A stretch of DNA of 64,000 nt. Origin: Megalopta genalis (lineage: Eukaryota > Arthropoda > Insecta > Hymenoptera > Halictidae). The stretch covers positions 1 through 64,000 of the forward strand of contig NW_027476312.1 of assembly GCF_051020955.1 (NCBI RefSeq). Direction: 5' to 3'. Made by a program: the position numbers and the translations under genes. The notes under the pieces are model-generated. The model saw only the letters and a program-made list of their open reading frames with translations. It did no database searches and was not told where the DNA came from. This document shows positions 52,840 through 64,000 of the stretch, piece by piece; position 1 is the stretch's first letter; each line of letters begins with the position of its first letter.

Positions 52840-54417
52840 ATACATGATTTATCTTCAAATGCAGGCGAAACAAACGAGTTAGCTTCATATCCATGCGATA
52901 CACATGATTTAGCTTCAAATCAATGATAAGTAGAAGGCTTAGGTTCAAGTCCATGCGAAAGACATAATTTTGTTCAAATCAATGCGAAGTAGAAGGCTTA
53001 TCTTCAAATCCATGCGAAACAAATGGTTTAGCTTTAAATACTTGTGATATAAATGATTTAGCTTCAAACGCAAACGAAACAAACGAGTTAGCTTCAAATC
53101 CTAGCGAAACACATGATCTAGTTTCAAATCAATGAGATGTAGAAGGCTTAGCTACAAATACATGAGAAACAAATGATTTATCTTCAGATAATTGCGATGT
53201 AAGTGATATAGCTTCAAATGCAGGCGAAAAAATCGAGTTAACTTCAAAACAATGCGAACTAGAAGGCTTATCTTCAAATCCATGCGAAACAAATGATTTA
53301 TCTTCAGATAATTGCGATATAAGTGATATAGCTTGAAATTAAGGCGGGACAATCGAGTTAGCTTCAAATTAATGCGAAGTAGAAGGCTTTTATTCAAACC
53401 CATGCCAGACAAATGTTTTAGCTTCAAATACTTGTGATATACATGATTTAGTTTCAAATGCAGACGAAACAAACGAGTTAGCATCAAATCCTAGCGAAAC
53501 ACATGATCTAGTTTCAAATCAATGAGATGTAGAAGGCTTAGCTACAAATACATGAGAAACAAATGATTTATCTTGAGATGATTGCGATGTAAGTGATATA
53601 GCTTCAAATGCAGGCGAAACAATCGAGTTAACTTCAAAACAATGCGAACTAGAAGGCTTATCTTCAAATCCATCCGAAACAAATGGTTTAGCTTTAAATA
53701 CTTGTGATATACATGATTCAGCTCCAATTGCAGACGAATCAGACGAGTTAGCTTCAAATCCATGGGATACACATGATTTAGCTTCATATCAATGCGAAGT
53801 AGAAGGCTTATCTTCGAATCCATCCGAAACAAATGGTTTAGCTTCAAATACTCGTGATATACATGATTTATCTTCAAATGCAGGCGAAACAAACGAGTTA
53901 GCTTCAAATCCATGCGATACACATGATTTAGCTTCAAATCAATGCGAAGTAAGAGGCTTAGCTTCAAATACATGCGAAACAAATGATTTATCTTCAGATA
54001 ATTGCGATATAAGTGATATAGCTTGAAATTAAGGCGGGACAATCGAGTTAGCTTCAAATTAATGCGAAGTAGAAGGCTTATATTCAAACCCATGCGAGAC
54101 AAATGTTTTAGCTTCAAATACTTGTGATATACATGATTTAGTTTCAAATGCAGGCGAAACAAACGAGTTAGCTTCAAATCCAAGCGAAACACATGATCTA
54201 GCTTCAAATCAATGCTAAGTAGAAGGCTTAGGTTCAAGTCCATGCGAAAGACATAATTTTGTTCAAATCAATGCGAAGTAGAAGGCTTATCTTCAAATCC
54301 ATGCGAAACAAATGGTTTAGCTTTAAATACTTATGATATACATGATTTAGCTTCAAACGCAGACGAAACAAACGAGTTAGCTTCAAATCCTAGCGAAACA
54401 CATGATCTAGTTTCAAA
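52840..54417 (+). repeat. Copy of 32.9-34.48 kb after a 268-bp deletion
   Basis: The shift changes from 20,206 to 19,938 inside the shared bases 52840-52851 (atacatgattta). The deleted stretch holds the 'gcggaac', 'gttaagcttaatattc' and 'atactcg' subunits present in sister copies. Downstream positions 33214/53152 and 33604/53542 confirm the new shift. The result is a fused 82-codon antisense ORF (52706-52954) unique to this copy. Confidence 0.9.
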
Positions 54418-56105
54418 TCAATGAGATGTAGAAGGCTTAGCTACAAATACATGAGAAACAAATGATTTATCTTGAGATAATTGCGATGTAAGTGATATAG
54501 CTTCAAATGCAGGTGAAACAATCGAGTTAACTTCAAAACAATGCGAACTAGACGGCTTATCTTCAAATCCATGCGAAACAAATGTTTTAGCTTCAAATAC
54601 TTGTGATATACATGATTTAGTTTCAAATGCAGGCGAAACAAACGAGTTAGATTCCAATCCATGCGATACACATGATTTAGTTTCAAATCAATGCGAAGTA
54701 GGAGGCTTATCTTCAAATCCATGCGAAACAAATGGTTTAGCTTCAAATACTCGTGATATACATGATTTAGCTTCAAATGCAGACGAAACAAACGAGTTAG
54801 CTTCAAATCCATGGTAAGTAGAAGGCTTAGCTTCAAGTCCATGCGAAAGACATAATTTTGTTCAAATGAATGCGAAGTAGAAGTTTTATCTTCAAATCCA
54901 TGCGAAACAAATTGTTTAGCTTTAAATACTTGTGATATACATGATTTAGCTTCAAACGCAAACGAAACAAACGAGTTAGCTTCAAATCCTAGCGAAACAC
55001 ATGATCTAGTTTCAAATCAATGAGAAGTAGAAGGCTTAGCTACAAATACATGAGAAACAAATGATTTATCTTCAGATAATTGCGATGTAAGTGATATAGC
55101 TTCAAATGCAGGCGAAACAATCGAGTTAACTTCAAAACAATGCGAACTAGAAGGCTTATCTTCAAATCCATGCGAAACAAATGGTTTAGCTTCAAATACT
55201 TGCGAATCTAAGTGATATAGCTTCAACTGAATGCGAAACAAACGAGTTAGCTTCAAATCCATGCGATACATTTGATTTAGCTTCAAATCAATGCGAAGTA
55301 GAAGGCTTAGCTTCAAGTCCATGCGAAAGACATAATTTTGCTTCAAATCATTGCGAAGTAGAAGGTTTAGCAAAACATCCATACGAATCAAATGGTTTAG
55401 CTTCAAATACTTGTGATATACATGATTCAGCTCCAAATGCAGGCGACACAAACGAGGTAGCTTCAAATCCATGCGATACACATGATTTAGCTTCAGATCA
55501 ACGCGAAGTAGAAGGCTTATCTTCAAATCCATCCGAAACAAATGTTTTAGCTTCAAATACTCGTGATATACATGACTTAGCTTCAAATGCAGGCGAAACA
55601 AACGAGTTAGCTTCAAATCCAAGCTAAACACATGATCTAGCTTCAAATCAATGCGAAGTAGAAGTCTTAGCTTCAAGTAGATGCGAAAGACATAATTTTG
55701 TTCAAATCAATGCGAAGTAGAAGATTTAGCTACAAATCCATACGAATCAAATGGTTTAGCTTCAAATACATGTGATATAAATGATTTAGCTTCAAATGCA
55801 GGCGAAACAAATGGTTTAGCTTCAAATACTTGCGAATCTAAGTGATATAGCTTCAACTGAATGCGAAGCAATCGAGTTAGCTTCAAATCCATGCGATACA
55901 TTTGATTTAGCTTCAAATCAATGCGAAGTAGAAGGCTTAGCTTCAAGTCCATGCGAAAGACATAATTTTGCTTCAAATCATTGCGAAGTAGAAGATTTAG
56001 CAACATATCCATACGAATCAAATGGTTTAGCTTCAAATACTTGTGATATACATGATTCAGCTCCAAATGCAGGCGACACAAACGAGGTAGCTTCAAATCC
56101 ATGCG
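54418..56105 (+). repeat. Composite copy of 24.6-25.08 kb and 26.3-27.58 kb types
   Basis: Bases 54418-54.9 kb match 24602-25.08 kb at shift 29,816. From about 54.9 kb the sequence matches 26.4-27.58 kb at shift 28,527 (26490/55017 and 27180/55707). Compared with that source, the 1,888-bp-shift segment is absent between the two parts. 'gatcaacgcgaag' near 55500 is private. Confidence 0.87.
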
Positions 56106-57181
56106 AAACACATGATCTAGTTTCAAATCAATGAGATGTAGAAGGGTTAGCTACAAATACATGAGGAACAAATGATTTGTCTTCAGATAATTGCGATGTA
56201 AGTGATATAGCTTCAAATGCAGGCGAAACAATCGAGTTACCTTCAAAACAATGCGAACTAGAATGCTTATCTTCAAATCCATGCGAAACAAATGGTTTAG
56301 CTTCAAATACTTGCGAATCTTAGTGATATAGCTTCAACTGAATGCGAAACAAACGAGTTAGCTTCAAATCCATGCGATACATTTGATTTAGCTTCAAATA
56401 CTCGTGGTATACATGATTTAGCTTCAACAGCATGTGAAACAGGCGTGTTAGCTTCAAATCCAAGCGAAACACATGATATAGATTCAAATCAATGCGAAGT
56501 AGAAGAATTAGCTTCAACTACATGAGAAACAAATGATTTATCTTCTGATAATTGCGATATAAGTGATATAACTTCAAATGCACGCGAAACAATCGAGTTA
56601 GCTTCAAATCGATGCGAACCAAATGATTTAGCTTCATATCAAAGCGAAGTTGAAGGCTTAGCTTCAAATCCATGCGAATCAAATGGTTTAGCTTCAAATA
56701 CTTGTAATATACATGATTTATCTTCAACTGCATGCGAGACAAACGAGATAGCTTCAAATCCATGCGAAACACATGATTTGTCTTCAAATCCATGCAAACC
56801 ACATGATTTAGCTTCAAATCAATGCGAAGTGGAAGGCTTATCTTCAACTACATGAGAAACAAATGATTTATCTTCTGATAATTAATGCTTCAAATTAATG
56901 CGAAGTAGACGGCTTAGCTTCAAATACATGCGAATGGAATGATTCTGCTTCAAATATTTGTGATATACATGATTTAGTTTCAAATGCAGGCGAAACAAAC
57001 GAATTAGATTCCAATCCATGCGAATCACATGATTTAGTTTCAAATCAATGCGAAGTAGAAGGCTTAGCTTCAAATCCATGCGAAACGAATGATTTAGTTT
57101 CAAATACTTGCGAATATAAGTGATATAGCTTCAAATGCAGGCGAAACAAACGAGATAGCTTCTAATCCATGCGAAACTCAT
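56106..57181 (+). repeat. Mosaic block between large copies
   Basis: This is a patchwork of shorter matches. Bases 56384-56510 resemble 61829-61955 (shift 5,445; marks 'cgtggtatacatg' and 'gaaacaggcgtg'). Bases about 56770-57100 resemble 2943-3273 ('ccatgcaaaccacatg', 'agtggaagg', 'ctgataattaatgc'). It still follows the 30-bp unit throughout. It links the right-edge repeat types with those near 3 kb. Confidence 0.8.
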
Positions 57182-60030
57182 GATTTAGCTTCAAATCAAT
57201 GCGAAGTAGAAGGCTTAGCTTCGAGTCCATGCGAAAGACATAATTTTGCTTCAAATCATTGCGAAGTAGAAGATTTAGCAACATATCCATACGAATCAAA
57301 TGGTTTAGCTTCAAATACTTGTGATATACATGATTCAGCTCCAAATGCAGGCGACACAAACGAGGTAGCTTCAAATCCATGCGATACACATGATTTAGCT
57401 TCAAATCAATGCGAAGTAGAAGGCTTATCTTCAAATCCATCCGAAACAAATGTTTTAGCTTCAAATACTCGTGATTTACATGACTTAGCTTCAAATGCAG
57501 GCGAAACAAACGAGTTAGCTTCAAATCCAAGCTATACACATGATCTAGCTTCAAATCAATGCGAAGTAGAAGTCTTAGCTTCAAGTACATGCGAAAGACA
57601 TAATTTTGTTCAAATCAATGCGAAGTAGAAGATTTAGCTACAAATCCATACGAAACAATTGGTTTAGCTTCAAATACTTGTGATATAAGTGATATAGCTT
57701 CAACTGCATGCGAAACAAACGAGTTATCTTCAAATCCATGCGGAACACATGATTTAGCTTCAAATCAATGCGAAGTAGAAGGCTTATCTTCAAATCCATC
57801 CGAAACAAATTGTTTAGCTTGAAATACTCGTGATATACATGATTTAGCTTCAAATGCAGGCGAAACAAACGAGTTAGCCTCAAATCGATGGCAAACACAC
57901 GATTTAGCTTCAAATCAATGCGACGTAGAAGTCTTAGCTTCAAATCGATCCGAGTCAAATGGTTTAGCTTCAAATACTTGTGATATACATGATTTAGATT
58001 CAGCTGCATGCGGAACAAACGATTTAGCGTCACACCCAAGGGAAACACATGATTTAACTTCAAATCAATGCCAAGTAGAAGCCTTAGCTTCAAATCAATG
58101 CGAAACAAATGGTTTAGCTTCAAATATTTGCGATATACATGATTTAGCTTCAAATGCAGGCGAAACAAACGAGTTAGCTTCAAATCCATTCGAAACACAG
58201 GATTTAGTTACAAATTCATTCGAAACACATGGTTTAGCATAATATTCATGCAAACAAGTGGTTTATCTTCCAATACTTGTGACATACATAATTCAGCTTC
58301 AAATCCAGGCGAAAGAAACGGGTTAGCTTCAAATGCAGGCGAAACAAATGGTTTAGCTTCAAATACTTGCGAATCTAAGTGATATAGCTTCAACTGAATG
58401 CGAAACAAACGAGTTAGCTTCAAATCCATGCGATACATTGGATTTAGCTTCAAATCAATGCAAAGTAGAAGGCTTAGCTTCAAGTCCATGCGAAAGACAT
58501 AATTTTGCTTCAAATCATTGCGAAGCAGAAGATTTAGCAACATATCCATACGAATCAAATGGTTTAGCTTCAAATACTTGTGATATACATGATTCAGCTC
58601 CAAATGCAGGCGACACAAACGAGGTAGCTTCAAATCCATGCGAAACACATGATCTAGTTTCAAATCAATGAGAAGTAGAAGGCTTAGCTACAAATACATG
58701 AGAAACAAATGATTTATCTTCAGATAATTGCGATGTAAGTGATATAGCTTCAAATGCAGGCGAAACAATCGAGTTAACTTCAAAACAATGCGAACTAGAA
58801 GGCTTATCTTCAAATCCATGCGAAACAAATGTTTTAGCTTCAAATACTTGTGATATACATGATTTAGTTTCAAATGCAGGCGAAACAAACGAGTTAGATT
58901 CCAATCCATGCGATACACATGATTTAGTTTCAAATCAATTCGAAGTAGGAGGCTTAACTTCAAATCCATGCGAAACAAATGTTTTAGCCTCAAATACTCG
59001 TGATATACATGACTTAGCTTCAAATGCAGACGAAACAAACGAGTTAGCCTCAAATCCAAGCTAAACACATGATCTAGCTTCAAATCAATGCGAAGTAGAA
59101 GTCTTAGCTGCAAGTACATGCGAAAGACAAAATTTTGTTCAAATCAATGCGAAGTAGAAGATTTAGCTACAAATCCATACGAATCAAATGGTTTAGCTTC
59201 AAATACATGTGATATAAATGATTTAGCTTCAAATGCAGGCTAAACAAATGGTTTAGCTTCAAATACTTGCGAATCTAAGTGATATAGCTTCAAATAAATG
59301 CGAAACAAACGAGTTAGCTTCAATTCCATGCGATACATTTGATTTAGCTTCAAATCAATGCGAAGTAGAAGGATTAGCTTCAAGTCCATGCGAAACACAT
59401 AATTTTGCTTCAAATCATTGCGAAGTAGAAGATTTAGCAACATATCCATACGAATCAAATGGTTTAGCTTCAAATACTTGTGATATACATGGTTCAGCTC
59501 CAAATGCAGGCGACACAAACGAGTTAGCTTCAAATCCATGCGAAGTAGAAGGATTAGCTTCGAATACATGCGAAACAAATGAGTTAGCTTCAAATCCAAG
59601 CGAAACACATGATTTAGCTTCAAATCAATGCGAAGTTGAAGGCTTAGCTTCAAACCCATGCGAATCGAATGCTTTGGCTTCAAATACTTGTGATATACAT
59701 GATTTACCTTCAACTGCATGTGAAACAAACGTGTTAGCTTCAAATTCAAGCGAAAGATATGATTCAGCTTGAAATGAATGCGAAGTAGAATGCTTAGCTT
59801 CAAATCCATGCGAAACAATTGGTTTAGCTTCAAATACTTGTGATATGTGATATAGCTTCAACTGCATGCGAAACAAACGAGTTATCTTCAAATCCATGCG
59901 GAACACATGATTTAGCTTCAAATCAATGCGAAGTAGAAGGCTTATCTTCAAATCCATCCGAAACAAATTGTTTAGCTTGAAATACTCGTGATATACATGA
60001 TTTAGCTTCAAATGCAGGCGAAACAAACGA
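57182..60030 (+). repeat. Copy of 27.38-30.225 kb, with R block copy 3
   Basis: Constant shift of 29,805, checked at 27833/57638, 28403/58208, 28860/58665, 28883/58688, 29435/59240 and 29820/59625. Relative to the other R copies it has 'aaataaatgcgaaac' near 59293 instead of 'aaataaatgagaaac', and 'gaatgcttagc' near 59790 instead of 'gaatgctgagc'. These join two antisense ORFs into one of 197 codons (59240-59833), which shows how single bases open or close ORFs here. Confidence 0.9.
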
Positions 60031-60610
60031 GTTAGCTTCAAATCGATGGCAAACACATGATTTAGCTTCAAATCAATGCGACGTAGAAGTCTTAGCTTCA
60101 AATCAATGCGAGTCAAATGGTTTAGCTTCAAATACTTGTGATATACATGATTTAGATTCAGCTGCATGCGGAACAAACGATTTAGAGTCACACCCAAGGG
60201 AAACACATGATTTAACTTCAAATCAATGCGAAGTAGAAGCCTTAGCTTCAAATCAATGCGAAACAAATGGTTTAGCTTCAAATATTTGCGATATACATGA
60301 TTTAGCTTCAAATGCAGGCGAAACAAACGAGTTAGATTCCAATCCATGCGATACACATGATTTAGTTTCAAATCAATGCGAAGTAGAAGATTTAGCAACA
60401 TATCCATACGAATCAAATGGTTTAGCTTCAAATACTTGTGATATACATGATTCAGCTCCAAATGCAGGCGACACAAACGAGGTAGCTTCAAATCCATGCG
60501 ACACACATGATTTAGCTTCAAATCAATGCGAAGTAGAAGGCTTATCTTCAAATCCATCCGAAACAAATGTTTTATCTTCAAATACTTGTGATATACATGA
60601 CTTAGCTTCA
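60031..60610 (+). repeat. Transition block, R-type then 27.5-kb-type
   Basis: Bases 60031-60335 match 28.07-28.375 kb ('aatcgatggcaaac', 'gattcagctgcatgcgg'), with changes such as 'aatcaatgcgagtc' and 'gagtcacacccaaggg'. Bases 60340-60610 match 27.45-27.72 kb type sequence. A missing base in 'aaatgcggcgaaac' near 60614 marks the start of the diverged right part. The second-longest antisense ORF (59625-60611, 328 codons) covers this area and has only repeat content. Confidence 0.82.
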
Positions 60611-63600
60611 AATGCGGCGAAACAAACGAGTTAGCTTCAAATCCAAGCGAAACACATGATCTAGCTTCAAATGAATGCGAAGTAGAAGGCTTAGCTTCAA
60701 GTCCATGCGAAAGTCATAATTTTGTTCAAATCAATACGAAGTAGAAGATTTAGCTACAAATCCATACGAATCAAATGGTTTTGCTTCAAATACATGTGAT
60801 ATAAATGATTTAGCTTCAAATGCAGGCGAAACAAACGAGTTAGCTTCAAATCGAAACGAAGTAGAAGGCTTAGTTTCTAATCTATGCGAAATATATAATT
60901 TAGGTTCGGATACTTGCGATGTGAGCGATATAGCTTCAAATGCAGGCGAAATTAACGAGTTAGCTTCAAATACATGCGAAACATATGATTTAGCTGCAAA
61001 TGAATGCGAAGTAGAAGGCTTACATTCAAATCCATGCGGTACAAATGGTTTAGCTTCAGATAGTTGCGATATAAGTGATATAGGTTCAAATGCAGACGAA
61101 ACAAACGAGCTAGCTTCAACTCAATGCGACACACATGATTTAGTTTCAAATCAATGCGATATAGAATGTTTAGCTTCAGATCAATGCGAAACAAGTGATT
61201 TAGCTTCAAACACTAGGCATATAAGTGATGTAGCTTCAAATTCAAACGAGTCAAACGAGTTAGCTTCAAAATCCATGCGATACACATGATTTAGCTTTAA
61301 AATCCATGCGATACACATGATTTAGCTTTAAATCAATGCGAAGTAGAAGGTTTAGCTTCAAATCCATGCGAATCAAATGATTTAGCTTCAGATACTTGCG
61401 ATATAAGTGATATAGCTTCAAATGCAGTCGAAACAAACGAGTTAGCTTCAAATCCATGCAAAACACATGATTAAGCTTCAAATACTTGCGATATAAATGA
61501 CATAGCTTTAAATGCAGACGAAACAAACGAGTTGAATTCAAATCCATGCCAAACACATGAATTAGCTTCAAATTCATGCGAAACACATGGTTTAGCATCA
61601 AATCAATGCGAAGTAGAAGGCTTGGCTTCAAATCCATGCGAAACGCATGATTTAGCTTCAAACTCATGCGAAACACATGGTTAAGCTTAATATTCATGCA
61701 AAACAAATGGTTCAACTTCAAATACTTGTGATATACATGATTTAGCTTCAACTGCATGCGAAACAAACGAGTTAGCTTCAAATCTGTGTGAAACACATAA
61801 TTTAGCTTCAAATCAATGCGATACATTTGATTTAGCTTCAAATACTCGTGGTATACATGATTTAGCTTCAACAGCATGTGAAACAGGCGTGTTAGCTTCA
61901 AATCCAAGCGAAACACATGATATAGATTCAAATCAATGCGAATCAAACGCTATAGCTTCAAATACTTGTGGTATACAGGATTTAGCATCAACAGCATATG
62001 AAATAAACGAGTTAGCTTCAAATCCATGCAAAACCCCTGATTTAGCTACAAATTCATACGAAACACATGGGTTAGCTTCATATTCTTGCGAAACAAATGG
62101 TTTAGTTTCAGATACTTGTAAATAAGCATGATTCAGCTTCAACTGCATGCCAAACTAACGAGTTAGATTCAAATCAATACGAAGTAGGAGGCTGATTTTC
62201 GAATCCATGCGAAACAAATGGTTTAGCTTTTAATACTTGTGATATACATGATTTAGCTTCAAATGCAGGCGAAACAAACGAGGTATCCTCAAATCCATGC
62301 GAAACACATGATTTAGCTTCAAATTCATTCGGAACACATGGTTTAGCTTAATATTCATGCGAAACATATGGTTCAGTTTGAAAAACTTGTGATATACATG
62401 ATTTAGCTTCAACTGCATGCGATACAAACGAGTTTGCTTCAAATCCAAGCGAAACACATGATTTAGCTTCAAACTCATGAGAAACACATGGTTTAGCATC
62501 AAATCAATGCGAAGTAGAATGCTTGGTTTCAAATCCAAGCGAAACACATGATTAAGCTTCAAATACTTGCGATATAAATGAAATAGCTTCATATGCAGAC
62601 GAAACAAACGAGTTGACTTCAAATCCATGCGAAACACAAGATTTAGCTTCAAATTCATGCGAAGTAGAAGGCTTATCTTCAAATACATGCGAAACAAATG
62701 TTATAGCTTCAAATACTTGTGATATACATGATTTAGCTTCAACTGCATGCGAAACAAACGAGTTAGCTTCAAATCCATACGAGACACGTGATTTAGCTTC
62801 AAATCAATGCGAATCAAATAGTTTAACTTCAAATACTTGTCATACACATGATTTAGCTTCAACTGCATTCAAAACAAGCGAGTTAGCTTCAAATCCATGC
62901 GAAAAACATGATTTAGCTTCAAATTCATGCGAAACACATGGTTTAGATTATTATTCATGCGAACCACATGGTTTAGCTTAATAGTCATGCAAAGCAATTG
63001 GTTCAGCTTCAAATACTTGTGATATACATGATTTAGCTTCAAATACAGGCGAAACAAACGAGTTTGCATTAAATCCATCCGAAACACATGATTGTGCTTC
63101 AAATTCATTCAAAATACATGGATTAGCTTAATATTCATGCGAAAAAAATGGTTGAGCTTCAAATAGTTATGTCAATGCGAAGTAGGAGGCTTATCTTCAA
63201 AACCATGCGAAACAAATGGTATAGCTTCAAATACTTGTGATATACATGATTTAGCTTCAACTGCATCGAAACAAATGAATTAGCTTCAAATTCTAGCGGA
63301 ACACAAGATTTAGTTTCAAATCAATGCGAAGTAGTAGCCTTATCTTCAAATACATGCGAAACAAATGATATAGCTTCAAATACTTGTGATATACATGATT
63401 TAGCTTCAACTGCATGCGAAACAAACGAGTTAGCTTCAACTGCATGCGAAACAAACGAGTTAGTTTTAACTCGATTCGAAGTAGAAGGATTAGCTTCGAA
63501 TACAAGCGAAACGAATGATTTAGTTTCAAATACTTGCGAATATATGTGATATAGCTTCAAATGCAGGCGAAAAAAACGAGTTAGCTTCAAATCCAAGCGA

Positions 63601-64000
63601 AACACATGATTTAGCTTCAAATCAATGGGAAGTTCAAGGCTTAGCTTCAGATCCATGCGAAACGAATGATTCAGTTTCAAATACTTGCGAATATAAGTGA
63701 TATAGCTTCAAATGCTGGCGGAACAAACGAGTTAGCTTCAAATCCATGCGAAACACATGATTTAACTTCAAATTCATTCGAAACACATGGATTAGCTTAA
63801 TATTCATGCGAAAAAAATGGTTCAGCTTCAAATACTTGTGATATACATGACTTGGCTTCAACTGCAGGCGAAACAAACGAGTTAGCTTCAAATCCATGAG
63901 ATACACATGATTTAGCTTCAAATCAATGCGAAGTAGAAGGTTTAGCGTCAAACTCATGCGAAACACATGATTTAACTTCAAATTGATTCGAAACACATGG
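60611..64000 (+). repeat. Right-edge diverged block
   Basis: The same units continue to the last base, but with more scattered substitutions and no long near-identical partner elsewhere in the window. Subunit order is looser, and the 'gcttaatattcatgc' subunit with its in-frame taa is frequent (near 61685, 62347, 63127 and 63797). The plus decapeptide frame stays open at 60720-61286 (189 codons), 61691-62122 (144 codons) and 62556-62978 (141 codons). Each run ends at an indel or a stop within a unit. I see no signal peptide, domain, poly-A signal or splice context that would make these a gene. Confidence 0.87.
60720..61286 (+). other. Longest noted stop-free plus-frame run of decapeptides
   Basis: This run of 189 codons without a stop is bounded by taa at 60717-60719 and tga at 61287-61289. 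The first ATG inside it is at 60921. It reads as repeats of the type (N/H)(D/E/G)LASN-x-C-E-x with a cysteine about every ten residues. Differences from the consensus are mostly residue-changing (A to G, H or V; C to Y, N or R) with few silent ones (tcg, tct, cta). There is no start context or terminal domain. It is either a remnant of a coding repeat or chance openness; I favour chance. Confidence 0.4.

Larger units (their letters stand above)
1..64000 (+). repeat. Satellite array of 30-bp units, whole window
   Basis: Every part of the window is built from the same 30-bp unit in head-to-tail order and one orientation. The core 'agcttcaaat' recurs about every 30 bases from the first line to the last. 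Units differ mainly in the bases after this core (cca, caa, gca, act) and in the linker (cacatgattta, caaacgagtta, tagaaggctta, caaatggttta). No single-copy stretch, insertion or inverted segment was seen, and both ends of the window fall inside the array. No tRNA, rRNA, transposon end or regulatory site stands out. It is best read as eukaryotic minisatellite or satellite DNA. Function is unknown; the array itself is certain. Confidence 0.97.

Noticed and set aside
59625..60611. 328-codon minus-strand ORF as a gene
   Set aside because: Sister copies at 29820 and 50026 have only 178 codons because of single-base differences. There is no selection-like pattern and no domain.
1..64000. CRISPR array
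   Set aside because: The 30-bp repeats are directly adjacent with no unique spacers, all parts are variants of one unit, and no cas genes are present.
1..64000. Pentapeptide-repeat protein or cysteine-repeat antifreeze protein
   Set aside because: The plus-frame period is ten residues with one leucine and one cysteine. It does not match the A(D/N)Lxx pentapeptide pattern or the 12-residue TxT antifreeze pattern, and the frame is repeatedly broken.
1..64000. Transposon or retroelement inside the array
   Set aside because: No stretch departs from the 30-bp unit, and no terminal repeats, target-site duplications or reverse transcriptase-like coding were seen.
1..64000. Telomeric simple repeats
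   Set aside because: No run of ttaggg, ttagg, tttaggg or similar short tandem units occurs. 'ttagg' appears only as isolated variants of 'ttagc'.

Overview
The whole 64 kb window is one uninterrupted tandem repeat array (satellite DNA). I found no protein gene, RNA gene, transposon, CRISPR array or non-repetitive stretch that I can support. The array runs off both ends of the window, so neither flank is visible. All copies lie in the same orientation; I saw no inversion.

The repeat has three tiers. (1) A base unit of 30 bp, about 37% GC; an exact consensus-like example is 2924-2953, and there are roughly 2,100 units. (2) A superunit of five different 30-bp subunits (150 bp, about 425 copies), recognisable by the bases after the shared 'cttcaaat' core: act-tgt, gca-ggc, cca-tgc, caa-tgc, cca-tgc. 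(3) Multi-kilobase blocks of superunits that were duplicated again, in tandem and at a distance. Direct shifts that I could follow are 630, 899, 1,888, 2,623, 4,137, 7,115, 9,738, 9,878, 11,808, 12,920, 15,470, 16,662, 20,206 and 29,805 bp.

Layout: 1-2249 is a diverged left part. 2250-7545 is a mosaic holding the first copy of several blocks. 7546-12791 is a 2,623-bp tandem pair. 12792-16152 is a mosaic. 16153-20208 is a copy of 6415-10.2 kb plus a piece of 12.9-13.1 kb. 20209-30171 is a composite of about 10 kb. 30172-34.49 kb copies 20294-24.6 kb. 34.485-41.77 kb copies 19.015-26.3 kb. 38914-47187 is a 4,137-bp tandem pair. 46.5-52.84 kb copies 26.3-32.63 kb. 52.84-56.1 kb is a further composite copy. 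56.1-57.18 kb is a mosaic. 57.18-60.03 kb copies 27.4-30.2 kb. 60.03-64 kb is a diverged right part.

Because 30 is divisible by 3, the consensus is stop-free in one plus-strand frame (decapeptide of the type ASNPCETHDL) and in two minus-strand frames (types MDLKLNHVFR and FEAKSCVSHG). This produces many ATG-initiated ORFs of 60-350 codons. They are broken by stops and by 1-bp, 2-bp and 7-bp indels that were themselves amplified with the repeats, and changes fall freely at codon positions 1 and 2. I therefore annotate no CDS. The less homogenised edges keep longer plus-frame openings (147, 189, 144 and 141 codons), so a coding ancestry cannot be excluded.

Organism: this is most likely nuclear heterochromatin-like or subtelomeric/centromeric satellite of a eukaryote. 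The basis is array length, hierarchical organisation and absence of genes. The sequence does not identify the species. Well-kept CpG dinucleotides argue mildly against a heavily CpG-methylated genome. Block boundaries below are read by eye and are good to about 30 bp unless a narrower range is given.
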